From assembly GCF_963678195.1 (NCBI RefSeq), contig NZ_OY782759.1, forward strand, positions 1,612,001 to 1,676,000: a stretch of DNA of 64,000 bases, written 5' to 3'. Made by a program: the position numbers and the translations under genes. The stretch comes from an uncultured Hyphomonas sp. (GTDB lineage: Bacteria > Pseudomonadota > Alphaproteobacteria > Caulobacterales > Hyphomonadaceae). The notes below the pieces were generated by a model. That model ran no database searches and was not told where the DNA came from. It saw nothing but the letters and a program-made list of their open reading frames with translations. Shown here piece by piece: positions 36,895 through 46,281 of the stretch (within the stretch, counting starts at the first letter, position 1; every line of letters starts with the position of its first letter).

Positions 36895-38094
36895 ATGCCA
36901 GACACCGATACTCTTGACCGTCTACGCCCGCGCTATGGGTTGTCTCTGTTGGATCTAAATGAAAGCCAGATTGATGCAATCCACCGTATTCCGGCACATG
37001 GTGAAGCGGTTGCTCCGAAACTGCAGGCTCGACGGCCTGCCTCGATCTTCCTGAGTCAGGAGCGCTACGACCTTGAACAGGATCGAATCTTTCGGAATGA
37101 GCCCGTCGTTCTCGCTCCGTCCGCTGCTATTCCTGACAATGGCTCGCTCCTGGGGCTGGACGGTTACGGTGTTCCAGTCCTGTTGACGCGGGATAAACAA
37201 GGAGAGGTGAGGGCGTTCCTGAATGTCTGCACCCACAAAGGGGCCTTGTTGCATGAAGGCTGCGGGGCTCGCAAAGCAGGATCGGTCACGTGTCCTTATC
37301 ACGCCTGGACATTCGGGCTGGATGGCGCTCTGCGGGGCGTGCCGCGCGAAGACACATATGAGAATTTCAGCAAGTCAGAGCGTCCGCTCACTTCACTTCC
37401 ATGCAAGGAAATTGGTGGGCTGATTTGGGGTATTCTCGATCCTGCTTCGGGCGCCGGCTTCAACTCGGTTGATGAACAAATAGCCAAGGATTTCGAGTGT
37501 CTCGGTCTCCCCACAGCCTACCAGTATGGTTACCGTCGGTTCGACCTTGAGGCCAACTGGAAACTGGTGATGGAACCCTTCCTGGAGGGTTACCACGTGC
37601 AGCGCCTGCATGCGAAATCCATCGGTCCGCAGGGGTTGGATATGTTTGAAGATGTCGTCGGGGTCCAGGAGCGGTTCGGCCGTCATATCCGGCAGACCAA
37701 TGGGCGGGGTAATTTCACGCCAGATGTGCTGCAGAAATCGGGTACAAATATCCGGAAATTTATCACCCACGCCTACAATGTCTTTCCGAATACGGTTGTC
37801 ATCACCAGCCCGTATTATACGAGTGTCATGATCATCATGCCGACATCCGCCAGCACATCGTCGGTTGACTACTACATGCTCACCGATGACGCTCCCGATA
37901 ATGCGAAGGCAGAAGAACTCTACGCCAAGTCCTTTGAAGTGATCCAGGACGTGTTCGGCAATGAAGACTTCAAGGCCTCAGAAACCTGCCAGACCGGACT
38001 TGCTTCCGGGGCCATCCCGGATGTGATCTATTGCGGAATGGAAGCGGCAATTCCAATGTTCTATGAGGGCATCGAGCGCGTCCTGGAGCTCTGA
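36895..38094 (+). CDS. Rieske non-heme iron oxygenase, alpha subunit (1)
   Basis: A 399-residue ring-hydroxylating-type oxygenase. The Rieske cluster ligands are Cys112-Thr-His114 and Cys133-Pro-Tyr-His136. The mononuclear iron histidines are His234 and His239 in FLEGYHVQRLHA. Such enzymes hydroxylate or demethylate aromatic, alicyclic or quaternary-amine substrates. No beta subunit is adjacent, so an alpha-only trimer is likely, and no dedicated reductase is present; the ferredoxin at 57613 may serve. It is paralogous to the gene at 40724 (very roughly half identical), with an operator just upstream and a terminator after it. Confidence 0.92.
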   Translation: MPDTDTLDRLRPRYGLSLLDLNESQIDAIHRIPAHGEAVAPKLQARRPASIFLSQERYDLEQDRIFRNEPVVLAPSAAIPDNGSLLGLDGYGVPVLLTRDKQGEVRAFLNVCTHKGALLHEGCGARKAGSVTCPYHAWTFGLDGALRGVPREDTYENFSKSERPLTSLPCKEIGGLIWGILDPASGAGFNSVDEQIAKDFECLGLPTAYQYGYRRFDLEANWKLVMEPFLEGYHVQRLHAKSIGPQGLDMFEDVVGVQERFGRHIRQTNGRGNFTPDVLQKSGTNIRKFITHAYNVFPNTVVITSPYYTSVMIIMPTSASTSSVDYYMLTDDAPDNAKAEELYAKSFEVIQDVFGNEDFKASETCQTGLASGAIPDVIYCGMEAAIPMFYEGIERVLEL

Positions 38095-38128
38095 GGGCCG
38101 CGGTTCGATACAGTTCATAGAAATGGTC

Positions 38129-38160
38129 AACAGGCATCGCGACATCGCGATGCCTGTTTG
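38129..38160 (+). terminator. Rho-independent terminator after Rieske oxygenase 1
   Basis: A perfect 13-bp stem (38129-38141 with 38146-38158), with loop ACAT, is followed by a T-rich stretch. It ends the single-gene Rieske transcript. Confidence 0.85.
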
Positions 38161-38239
38161 CATTTTCCGGTGATTAGGCCCTCAAGGAAAAAGGAACGCA
38201 AAGTGGTCAGGACGTAATCTTCCCTTTGACAGCCAAAAA

Positions 38240-38252
38240 CTAATACGAATAG
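38240..38252 (+). promoter_or_regulatory. CTA-N7-TAG operator, site 2
   Basis: CTAATACGAATAG ends 23 bases before the sulfatase ATG. It lies between a TTGACA (38226-38231) and a TAGATT (38250-38255) spaced 18 bases apart, which read as -35 and -10 boxes. A protein bound here would block the promoter. Confidence 0.7.
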
Positions 38253-38275
38253 ATTGGCGGAGAGGGAGAAATTAC

Positions 38276-40576
38276 ATGGCATTAAATTCGGGATGGACGG
38301 CTTACATTTGCGGGGTCTGCATGATCGTTGTGACCGCGATTGGGTGCGGACGTAGTGTCGCGCAGACAGATCAACCCCCAGAATTTTTCAGCGAAGCAGA
38401 TCCTTATGAAATTGAAGACGTCAGACCGGCGTCATCTTCACCCAATGTAATTGTCTGGGTCGTGGATGATCTCGGCTTTGGCCAGGTTGGAGCGTTTGGG
38501 GGGGTAATCGAAACACCAACTCTGGATGCGCTCGCCGCAAGCGGGCTCATCTACACCAATTATCACACGACACCGATCTGCTCGGCCAGCCGAGCAGCGC
38601 TTCTGACAGGCCGTAACTCGCACAATGTGGGAATCGGCGGTCATTCTGCGATGTCGATCGGCTTTCCCGGCTATGATGCGCGTGTTCCGCAAGGTGCGGG
38701 CACGGTGGCTGCAAATCTGAAATCAGCGGGCTACCTGACGTACGCCATCGGCAAATGGGATCACTTGCCACCGGAACACAGCTCCAAAGCAGGCCCGTTC
38801 ACATATTGGCCAAGTGGGCAGGGGTTTGACCGCTTTTATGGGTTCCTGACCTATGATGCCGACAATTTTTCGCCCGTGCTCTGGTCTGATCATACACCTG
38901 TCGAACTGCCCGATGATCCGGATTACCACCTATCGGCCGACATGGCGGACAAGGCGATAGAGTGGATTGGTTCAAGGGACTCAGAGCCGGATCTGCGACC
39001 TTTCTTCATGTATTGGGCTACCGGTGCTGTGCATTCCCCGCACCAGGCCCCTGAAGCTGACCGCCTGTATTACCGGGGAAAGTTTGATGCAGGTTGGGAT
39101 GTCATCCGTCAGCAGATCCTGGATAACCAGATCGCGCGAGGTGTCGTTTCAGCCGGAACCGTACTTCCGCCCCGTCCGGACGGAATGCCTGCCTGGGACA
39201 GTCTCGATGAGGCGCAGAAGAAGAGTTATGCGAGGGCGATGGAGGTCTTTGCAGCGCAGCTCACCCATGCCGACCGGGAGTTCGGCCGTATCCTGGAGTC
39301 GCTTCGGGTAAGGGGTGAACTCGACAACACGCTGATCATGGTCGTGGCCGACAATGGCGCCAGCGCCGAGGGAGCCCCAGACGGGCTCTTCAGCGAGTTT
39401 ATGATGGCGAATGGCCGATATCCAGATGTGAGTGAAAATCTCGAGCACTATGAGGATTGGGGCGGACCCAACACCTACCCGCACTATCCCATGGGGTGGG
39501 CCGTCGCGGGGAACACGCCGTTCCAGTATTACAAGCAGACTGCCTATGAGGGCGCTGTGCATGTTCCGATGATCGTGTCCTGGCCGGCGGGAATTGCTCC
39601 CAGCGGGGAGACCCGGCCACAATACATACATGCGATTGATCTCGCCTCGACGATCTTCGAGAGCGCTGGTATTGAACCACCAGCTGAGATCAATGGCACA
39701 GATCAGATGGCATTCGATGGGCAAAGCATGGCCTACACTTTCAGCTCTGCGGATGCGCCGTCCAAGCGCACTGTTCAGTATTACGAAATGTACGGGAACA
39801 GGGCGATCTATGCAGATGGCTGGAAGGCGGTTGTGCCTCACAGGCTAAGGACATGGGATTTTACAACACCGCCGTCATTCGAAGATGACACCTGGCAATT
39901 GTACGACTTGTCCGTGGATATCAATGAGCGACATGATCTGTCTGCAGAGCATCCTGAAAAGTTAAACGAACTTATCGACAAGTTCCGGGAAGAAGCCATC
40001 AGATACAAGGTTTTCCCGCTCACTAATACGGGAGATGCCCAGCGCCTCCGTGCGAGTGTGGCCGCAGAGAAAATGGCCTCGCACGACGATCTCTGGCGCT
40101 ACGCAGGGCCGGTATCGAGAATTCCTGAAGCACTGGCTCCACCGATACAGACCCATTCATTCACCTTGTCGGCATCATTGGACCTTAGCGCTGACAGGAC
40201 GGGCGCGATCATGGCGCTTGGAGGACGTAATGGGGGGATGTCGCTCTTCGTCGTGGACGGGACACTCAAATTCCTCTTTCGCAATATCGATCTGACCGAA
40301 ACACTTCTGGTGGCGTCCGGCCCGCTTGCGGCGAGCGAGCAATCGATACAGCTTGAATTCCAGCGTGGGCCAGATGGGGCTGACGTTCGTATTTCGGCAG
40401 ATGGCGAGACCATTGCGGAAGGCAAGGTGCCGGGGCCTCTGCCTGTCTTCCTGTTCACTTCCAATGAGACATTCGATATCGGCACCGATACCGGGTCGCC
40501 GGTTTCGGCTGAGCTGCGCGACGACCGCCAATGTTCAGATTGTATCAAATCGGTGAGCATTGTCGTCGTCCCCTGA
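38276..40576 (+). CDS. Arylsulfatase-family sulfatase, exported
   Basis: A 766-residue type I sulfatase that should remove sulfate from an ester. The N-terminus has a signal peptide with a possible lipobox (VVTAIGC). The formylglycine motif is Cys102 in TTPICSASRAALLTGR; the third position is Ala, where CxPxR is usual, a known variant. Metal-site residues lie in VVDDLGFGQ and VADNGASAEG. A C-terminal beta-jelly-roll-like domain covers about residues 630-766. It has its own promoter/operator and belongs to the module E regulon, so the natural substrate is probably a sulfated molecule. Confidence 0.9.
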   Translation: MALNSGWTAYICGVCMIVVTAIGCGRSVAQTDQPPEFFSEADPYEIEDVRPASSSPNVIVWVVDDLGFGQVGAFGGVIETPTLDALAASGLIYTNYHTTPICSASRAALLTGRNSHNVGIGGHSAMSIGFPGYDARVPQGAGTVAANLKSAGYLTYAIGKWDHLPPEHSSKAGPFTYWPSGQGFDRFYGFLTYDADNFSPVLWSDHTPVELPDDPDYHLSADMADKAIEWIGSRDSEPDLRPFFMYWATGAVHSPHQAPEADRLYYRGKFDAGWDVIRQQILDNQIARGVVSAGTVLPPRPDGMPAWDSLDEAQKKSYARAMEVFAAQLTHADREFGRILESLRVRGELDNTLIMVVADNGASAEGAPDGLFSEFMMANGRYPDVSENLEHYEDWGGPNTYPHYPMGWAVAGNTPFQYYKQTAYEGAVHVPMIVSWPAGIAPSGETRPQYIHAIDLASTIFESAGIEPPAEINGTDQMAFDGQSMAYTFSSADAPSKRTVQYYEMYGNRAIYADGWKAVVPHRLRTWDFTTPPSFEDDTWQLYDLSVDINERHDLSAEHPEKLNELIDKFREEAIRYKVFPLTNTGDAQRLRASVAAEKMASHDDLWRYAGPVSRIPEALAPPIQTHSFTLSASLDLSADRTGAIMALGGRNGGMSLFVVDGTLKFLFRNIDLTETLLVASGPLAASEQSIQLEFQRGPDGADVRISADGETIAEGKVPGPLPVFLFTSNETFDIGTDTGSPVSAELRDDRQCSDCIKSVSIVVVP

Positions 40577-40665
40577 CGGAATTCAGGTCGATTACCGGCG
40601 ATTTCTCTGACGCAATTGAATTTCACACTCAGAAATAATTGACAAACAGTCGGCAATCATAAAAA

Positions 40666-40678
40666 CTAACGGCAATAG
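40666..40678 (+). promoter_or_regulatory. CTA-N7-TAG operator, site 3
   Basis: CTAACGGCAATAG, preceded by AAAAA and followed by ATA, ends 45 bases before the second Rieske oxygenase gene. A TTGACA is at 40639-40644. Confidence 0.65.
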
Positions 40679-40723
40679 ATAAAAGAAAACGCGCCTGGCG
40701 CGGAACCAATCGGGGAGACCGAC

Positions 40724-41935
40724 ATGAACCTTATCGACACGCAGGCGAATGACCTGGCGGGGAGTGGTGCGCCAGGCAAAACCGGGCTTAAGCGAATCCA
40801 GACCCTCCACGATCTCAGCGAAAGCCAAGTCTCTGCCATTCGCAAAATTCCGCCACACGACCAGGCAAAGCCGAAGGCGATCGAGGCTTCAAGGCCGGTC
40901 TCGAATTTCCTCAGCCAGGAACATTTCGATCTTGAGCAGGAAAAGATTTTTCGGCGTTTTGCTGTTCCGGTGACGGTCTCGGCGCTGCTGCCAAAGCCCG
41001 GCAGTGCGCTGGCCCATGAAGGCTATGGCGTACCGCTGCTGCTGACCCGAGACAAGGAGGGCAAAGTCCACGCCTTTCTGAATGCCTGCATGCACAAAGG
41101 GGCGAAGCTGATCGAGGACTGTGAGCCCCATAAGTCAAACAAGTTGACCTGCCCCTACCATGCCTGGACATTCGCCTTGGATGGCCGCTTGGTTGGTGTC
41201 CCCCGCGAAGAAACGCTGAAGAATTTCGACAAGTCCCGCCGAGGTTTGGCAGAACTCGCTTGCCGCGAAGAGGGGGGGGTGATCTGGGTTATGCTGGACC
41301 GAAATGCAGAGCCGGACTTCTCAAATCTTGATGCGCAACTTGCTGCTGACTTTGAGGCTTTCGACATTCCACGCATGCATGTCTATGGCCGCAAGACTTT
41401 TGAACTGAAAGCAAACTGGAAGCTTGTGCAGGAGCCTTTCCTGGAAGGCTACCATGTCCAACGCCTCCACGCCCAATCGGTGGGGCCGATGTTTGCCGAT
41501 GTGCCCAATGTTACGGACGTCCTTGGTCTGAACATAAGGCAGATTTCCGGCAAGGTTGCCTTTACCCCGGACTGTCTCGACATCGAGGGAGAGAATATCC
41601 ACAAGTCTGTGACGCATGCCTACCTGGTGTTTCCCAACACCGTGATCGTCACCAGTCCTTATTATATCAGCGTGATGTTCATCATGCCGAAGGGGCCTGG
41701 AAAGACGGTTGTGGACTATCTGATGCTTACGCGGAGCGCTCCGGATAACGACAAGGCGAAAGAGCTTTATCAGCGTTCTTACGAGATGGTCTTGGGTGTC
41801 TTTGGCGGCGAGGATTTCCGGGCGGCCGAGATTTCCCAGACCGGTCTCGAAAGCGGTGCACTGGAAGATCTTGTCTATTGCGGTCTCGAAGAGACGATCC
41901 CGCTCTACTACGAGATTCTCGAACGTTACCTGTAG
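40724..41935 (+). CDS. Rieske non-heme iron oxygenase, alpha subunit (2)
   Basis: A 403-residue paralogue of the enzyme at 36895. The Rieske ligands are Cys122-Met-His124 and Cys143-Pro-Tyr-His146; the iron histidines are His244 and His249 in the same FLEGYHVQRLHA block. Differences cluster in the C-terminal substrate domain. The two may oxidise successive intermediates, or related substrates, of one pathway. It has its own operator, and no beta subunit or reductase gene is adjacent. Confidence 0.92.
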   Translation: MNLIDTQANDLAGSGAPGKTGLKRIQTLHDLSESQVSAIRKIPPHDQAKPKAIEASRPVSNFLSQEHFDLEQEKIFRRFAVPVTVSALLPKPGSALAHEGYGVPLLLTRDKEGKVHAFLNACMHKGAKLIEDCEPHKSNKLTCPYHAWTFALDGRLVGVPREETLKNFDKSRRGLAELACREEGGVIWVMLDRNAEPDFSNLDAQLAADFEAFDIPRMHVYGRKTFELKANWKLVQEPFLEGYHVQRLHAQSVGPMFADVPNVTDVLGLNIRQISGKVAFTPDCLDIEGENIHKSVTHAYLVFPNTVIVTSPYYISVMFIMPKGPGKTVVDYLMLTRSAPDNDKAKELYQRSYEMVLGVFGGEDFRAAEISQTGLESGALEDLVYCGLEETIPLYYEILERYL

Positions 41936-42008
41936 AAGTTCAAACTGCCAGGACTGTGTCAGAGTGTGCAGGCCCTTCCTCGGCGGGGGCTGGTGCAATC
42001 CGGAAAAA

Positions 42009-42021
42009 CTATTATCAATAG
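42009..42021 (+). promoter_or_regulatory. CTA-N7-TAG operator, site 4
   Basis: CTATTATCAATAG, preceded by AAAA, ends 45 bases before the CoA ligase start at 42067. The half-sites are CTATT and AATAG, a perfect five-base inverted repeat. Confidence 0.65.
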
Positions 42022-42066
42022 GCAATAGCCGCCGCTCACGAAAGAAGAGGCGCTCGGGAGGAGAGA

Positions 42067-43563
42067 ATGCAAACAATCAGCAGCGCCCTGAATTGGTGGG
42101 CCGAAGACACGCCGGACCTGATGGCTATGGCGTTTGGTGCAGACCGCGTCACTTACCGCCAGTTGCGAGATTGGTCGGAACGCGTTGCTGCGAGCTTGAT
42201 CGATGCGGGGGTGGAACGTGGTGATCGGGTCGGAGTTTGTGCGGCCAATTCCATGGAATATTGTGTCCTCATCCACGGCATCCTCCGTGCCGGTGCGATC
42301 GTTTCGCCGCTGAACATGCGTTATACGCGCCACGAGCTTGTCGAACTCCTTGAGGATACGACGCCGCGCATCGTATTTGCAGACGAGGCGCGGCGCGCCT
42401 TGTTCGAGGGAATGGATTATGAACTCAGAGCTCTTGAAGATGTACGTCGGCATTCTTCCGGCGACAGGATATGTCCGGAGCGAGCCCCTATGCCGGATGA
42501 CCCGGTCGTAATCATTGCCACGAGCGGATCGACAGCAAAGCCTAAAGGAGTTGTGTTCACAAATCGTACAATGACGTCTTATGCGTCCGGCTGGGCATTG
42601 GAAATGCCGCACTGTACCAAGGGGTCGAAAATTATTGTTCCGGCGCCGCTCAGCACATCGGCCGGTTTCGTCCAGTTGATCCACTACACGACACTTGGCT
42701 GCTCGCTCTATTTCGAGACTGTCTTTGATCCTCAGGTGTTCCTGGACATTTTGGTCCGGGAGCAAATCAATGGATTTGGCGGCGTTCCTCTGTTCTTCCA
42801 ACGTATTGCGGACCTGCCGGGATTCGCGGAGGCAGATCTGTCCTCGATCCGCGTTGCGACAACGGGCGGTGCGCCTGTAACGCATGCCTTGCAGGAAAAG
42901 TGGATGGCGAAAGGAATTGTCCTTCAGCAGATTTATGGACAGACCGAATGCGGCGGCAATGCCACGGTCATGCCTCGAGACCTCGCGGCGAAATATCCCG
43001 AAAAATGCGGGCGCGGCGGCATCTTCACAGAACTCGCCATTGCAGACAGTGAAGGCAATTTCCTGCCACCCGGAGAGATCGGCCAGATTCTGATGCGCGG
43101 TCCCGGAACGATGATCGGCTATTGGAACAATCCGGAGGCGACGGCTGAAACGCTTAAGGATGGCTGGCTGCATTCCGGCGATCTCGGCGTCCTGGATGAG
43201 CAGGGGCTTCTGACATTTGTGGACCGGATGAAAGACATCATTATTTCCGGAGGACTCAACATTTCGGCCGCAGAAGTCGAGCGAGCGGTCCTGGCTTATC
43301 CCGGTGTCGAGGAGGTCATGGTGATTGCAGCGAAAGACAAGAAATTCGGCGAAACGCCGATGGCCGTGCTGTATGCGCGGAGCGACATCGATGTTGCTGC
43401 CCTGGTCGCACATTGTAACGACTGGCTCGCCGATTACAAAGTGCCCCGCTATGTCGCAATCGAACGCGAGCCAATGCCAAGAACCGCCACCGGCAAGCTA
43501 GCGAAACCCATGATGCGGGAAAAATACAAGGACGCAGCCGACAGCCTGCCGCGGGTCAGGTAG
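42067..43563 (+). CDS. Acyl-CoA ligase (AMP-forming)
   Basis: A 498-residue adenylate-forming ligase. Motifs: P-loop ATSGSTAKPKGVVFTN (about residue 155), QIYGQTECGGNATV (A5), GWLHSGDLGVLDEQG (A7), VDRMKDIIISGGLNISAAEV (A8) and the catalytic lysine in RTATGKLAKPM. The P-loop has STAKPKG, where the family usually has TTGxPKG. It starts at ATG 42067 after GGAGGAG. It probably primes the module E carboxylic acid for CoA-dependent breakdown. Confidence 0.92.
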   Translation: MQTISSALNWWAEDTPDLMAMAFGADRVTYRQLRDWSERVAASLIDAGVERGDRVGVCAANSMEYCVLIHGILRAGAIVSPLNMRYTRHELVELLEDTTPRIVFADEARRALFEGMDYELRALEDVRRHSSGDRICPERAPMPDDPVVIIATSGSTAKPKGVVFTNRTMTSYASGWALEMPHCTKGSKIIVPAPLSTSAGFVQLIHYTTLGCSLYFETVFDPQVFLDILVREQINGFGGVPLFFQRIADLPGFAEADLSSIRVATTGGAPVTHALQEKWMAKGIVLQQIYGQTECGGNATVMPRDLAAKYPEKCGRGGIFTELAIADSEGNFLPPGEIGQILMRGPGTMIGYWNNPEATAETLKDGWLHSGDLGVLDEQGLLTFVDRMKDIIISGGLNISAAEVERAVLAYPGVEEVMVIAAKDKKFGETPMAVLYARSDIDVAALVAHCNDWLADYKVPRYVAIEREPMPRTATGKLAKPMMREKYKDAADSLPRVR

Positions 43564-43569
43564 ACGGCA

Positions 43570-44445
43570 TCAATCCGGACCTGTCCGCATTGGGAGGTCT
43601 GGATCGGCCGCCCATTCTTCTAGTGAACCATCATAGACCCGGACATCGTTCAAGCCGGAAAGTTCCAGTGCGAAGGCTGCCTGGGTCGCGGCGATTCCAC
43701 CCCCGCAATATGTGATCACGGGCGCGTGGCTCAGGTCTTCGACTATTCTGGCAATGTCTGCCGGCACCCGGAATGTGCCATCCGGGTGCATGAAGAGGTC
43801 CGTGGGCCGGTTATAAGCGCCTGCAATATGTCCGAGCCTTCCATAGCCAAACAGGTCGCCTGCCTCGCCGCGGTAATATTCAGGTGAAAGGACGTCCAGG
43901 ACCCGTACGGGGCTTCCCGGCATGATCGCCTGGAGGACAGTTTCCTTCAGGGCGATCCGGCTGGCGTCGATTCGAGGGGTAAATTTGGCCGGCAAGGGCG
44001 CAGTGATGGCGGACGTCACCGGTCGGTTTTCTGACGTCCACTTTCCAAGCCCACCATCAAGGACAGATACCCGTTCGAAACCGTGATAGCGCAGCAGCCA
44101 CCAGACCCGTGTTGCCCACCAGACACCTGTCGCAGAATAGACAACTACATGAGTGTCATCGCCCACGCCAAGGCTCTCCATGGCGGTGGCAAACCGCTCC
44201 GGTGACGGAATGGTGAATCGGGCTTTACCCGACCGATCCGACAGCGCGTGCAGGACGTCGGCGAATTGCGCGCCGGGTATATGTTCCTCAAGGTAGGTGT
44301 CCTTGCCGGATCGAGCGTCGCTTTTGCCGTCTGGGCGGCGGGTGATATGGACCGTCGCATCCAGTATGCGAAGCTCTGGATCGTCCAGGTGGGCCGCAAG
44401 CCAGTCCGTACTCACGAGCATTGGGGGAGCAGACCCAGTCATCAT
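43570..44445 (-). CDS. Two-domain sulfurtransferase (rhodanese / 3-mercaptopyruvate type)
   Basis: A 291-residue tandem rhodanese protein. The first, inactive domain holds DATVHITRRPDG and LDGGLGKW. The second carries the active-site Cys247 in TYCGGGIAAT. It could move sulfur from thiosulfate or mercaptopyruvate to cyanide or thiols. Its ATG overlaps the end of the GMC oxidoreductase gene, so it is second in that operon. Why a sulfurtransferase belongs here is unclear; handling reduced sulfur is one idea, but the sulfatase releases sulfate, which does not need it. Confidence 0.88.
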   Translation of the reverse strand: MMTGSAPPMLVSTDWLAAHLDDPELRILDATVHITRRPDGKSDARSGKDTYLEEHIPGAQFADVLHALSDRSGKARFTIPSPERFATAMESLGVGDDTHVVVYSATGVWWATRVWWLLRYHGFERVSVLDGGLGKWTSENRPVTSAITAPLPAKFTPRIDASRIALKETVLQAIMPGSPVRVLDVLSPEYYRGEAGDLFGYGRLGHIAGAYNRPTDLFMHPDGTFRVPADIARIVEDLSHAPVITYCGGGIAATQAAFALELSGLNDVRVYDGSLEEWAADPDLPMRTGPD

Positions 44446-46058
44446 GCTGTTTCCTGCAATTGCGTTGCCCTTATGACGTCAGCCGCGCGCCATGCCATTG
44501 CCATGGTCGGACCGTTCGTGTTGCCGGACGGGATGACGGGCATGATGGAGGTATCAATGACCCGGAGGCCCGTGACACCCCGCACGCGTAGGGCGGGATC
44601 GACAACAGAGGTCGCCGGATCATTGCTCATCCGGCAGCTGCCAACTGCGTGGTAGCCGCATGTCCCGAACTTGTCATAGGCTTCGAGGATTTTTTCATCT
44701 GTATCATAATCAGGACCCGGCATGGTTTCTTCCTCGATATATTGAGCCAGTGGGGCCTGCTTTACGTATTCCCGGGCAGCCTTCACCGTCCCAATCATCG
44801 CAGCGCGGTCTTCTTCGGTGTCGCGGTAGTTCGTCACCAATTCCGGCATCTCGTTAGGATCGGTCGAACGGATATGGACATGGCCGCGCGAGGAAGGGCG
44901 CAACGGGTAAGCAGTAATGTGCATGCCAGGGAAACGCTCGACATCCTGGCGCATCTTGTCGAAGTCGAAACTGAAAGGTGCGAACAGGAATTGCGCGTCT
45001 GGCCGGTTCAGCCCGGGGCGGGTCTTGAGCCAGGCGACCTGCTCATAGGCAGCAGCGGCAAGAGGTCCGGACCGGGTCATGTAATATTGCATGCCGGACA
45101 TCAGGACCCGCCAGCCATAGTATTTCTTGTTGTGGGAGATGTCCTTGTTCAGCTTCCACTGAATGATAATACCCCGGTGTTCGATCAGGTTTTCGCCAAC
45201 GTTGGAGTTGGCGACGCGCACCGGGATGCCCAGAGAAGCCAGGCGCTGAGGATCACCAATGCCTGAACGTTCCAGTATCCCTGGGGAGGCCATGGCTCCG
45301 CCGCACAGGATCACCTCGCGTGCCACGTTGAAGCGGCACGTTTCGCCCGCCACGATTGCCTCGACGCCAGTGGCATTCTTTCCTTCAAAGGTCACCTGGT
45401 TGACGGTGGCATTGGTCAGGATCGTCAGGTTGGAGCGATGACGGATGGGGTCGAGGAATGCCGTTGCTGCACTAACCCGGCGTCCTTTATAGACCGTTCT
45501 CGGAGCGTACCCGATCCCCTCAATGTCATTTGGCTCATTTGTATCAGGTTTTTCCGTCCAGCCGAGTGATTTGCCGGCTTCGAGTATGGCCTCGGTCAGC
45601 GTATCACGCGTATCCGGCACGGTGATATTAAGGGGGCCGTCGGCGCCTCTTGTTTCAGCTGGGCCAAGCTCGTGTGCTTCCAGTTGGCGGTATGCTTCAC
45701 CGATATGCTCCCATGCCCAGTCCGGACTGGATATTTCGGCGATCGTGTCAAAATCTGCCGGCTGGCCACGGACATACATCATGCCATTGATTGAGCTGGA
45801 ACCACCAAGAACCCGGCCTCGGACCCAGACTTCCGGCGTATGGGCGTTCGTTTTCTCCGGCTCGCTTGCATAAGCCCAGATATGGGACGGGTCGGCCATC
45901 ACTTTGGCGAGCCCTTTGGGCATGTGAATGAAGGGGTGTTTGTCAGCAGGACCGGCTTCCAATAACGCCACCCGGACATCGGGATCTTCGGAAAGCCGGT
46001 AAGCCAGAACGCAGCCGGCCGCGCCGCCTCCCACGATAATATAGTCGAAATCCGCCAA
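44442..46058 (-). CDS. GMC-family FAD oxidoreductase (choline dehydrogenase-like)
   Basis: A 538-residue GMC enzyme that would oxidise an alcohol. I place the start at TTG 46058, since it follows GGGAGG and gives the compact N-terminus ADFDYIIVGGGAAGCVLAY; an upstream ATG at 46202 would add an unlikely 48-residue leader crossing the operator. Signature 1 is RVLGGSSSINGMMYVRG. The catalytic pair lies in GYHAVGSCRM (His) and PSGNTNGPTMAMAWRAAD (Asn). It is co-transcribed with the sulfurtransferase. Confidence 0.9.
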   Translation of the reverse strand: MADFDYIIVGGGAAGCVLAYRLSEDPDVRVALLEAGPADKHPFIHMPKGLAKVMADPSHIWAYASEPEKTNAHTPEVWVRGRVLGGSSSINGMMYVRGQPADFDTIAEISSPDWAWEHIGEAYRQLEAHELGPAETRGADGPLNITVPDTRDTLTEAILEAGKSLGWTEKPDTNEPNDIEGIGYAPRTVYKGRRVSAATAFLDPIRHRSNLTILTNATVNQVTFEGKNATGVEAIVAGETCRFNVAREVILCGGAMASPGILERSGIGDPQRLASLGIPVRVANSNVGENLIEHRGIIIQWKLNKDISHNKKYYGWRVLMSGMQYYMTRSGPLAAAAYEQVAWLKTRPGLNRPDAQFLFAPFSFDFDKMRQDVERFPGMHITAYPLRPSSRGHVHIRSTDPNEMPELVTNYRDTEEDRAAMIGTVKAAREYVKQAPLAQYIEEETMPGPDYDTDEKILEAYDKFGTCGYHAVGSCRMSNDPATSVVDPALRVRGVTGLRVIDTSIMPVIPSGNTNGPTMAMAWRAADVIRATQLQETA

Positions 46059-46105
46059 GCGGGGCCTCCCATGAATATGCGGCTGCTCTTGGCCGCTTCG
46101 TAAAA

Positions 46106-46118
46106 CTATTTGGCATAG
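46106..46118 (-). promoter_or_regulatory. CTA-N7-TAG operator, site 5
   Basis: Plus-strand CTATTTGGCATAG (AAAA before, ATT after) lies 47 bases upstream of the TTG start of the minus-strand GMC gene. It shares the 223-base divergent gap with site 6. Confidence 0.6.
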
Positions 46119-46229
46119 ATTTAGAGCGTGGCGCAATCGCTTGGAACGCCAATTGGAAAGATATTCGGCTTCGCAGTGCCAAAAAAATTCTCCGCTCCGC
46201 ATTGATCTTTCTCCGAAAGCGCCGGATAA

Positions 46230-46242
46230 CTAACGGTGATAG
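46230..46242 (+). promoter_or_regulatory. CTA-N7-TAG operator, site 6
   Basis: CTAACGGTGATAG, followed by GTA, ends 39 bases before the P450 ATG. The upstream flank is GATA, so the usual AAAA is not conserved here. Confidence 0.6.
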
Positions 46243-46281
46243 GTAAATGAGTGCGGACCCATCCGCACCCCGGAGGACAAG

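Noticed and set aside
41959-43413. A 484-codon minus-strand frame
   Set aside because: It is antisense to the well-supported CoA ligase at 42067 and shows no domain motif.
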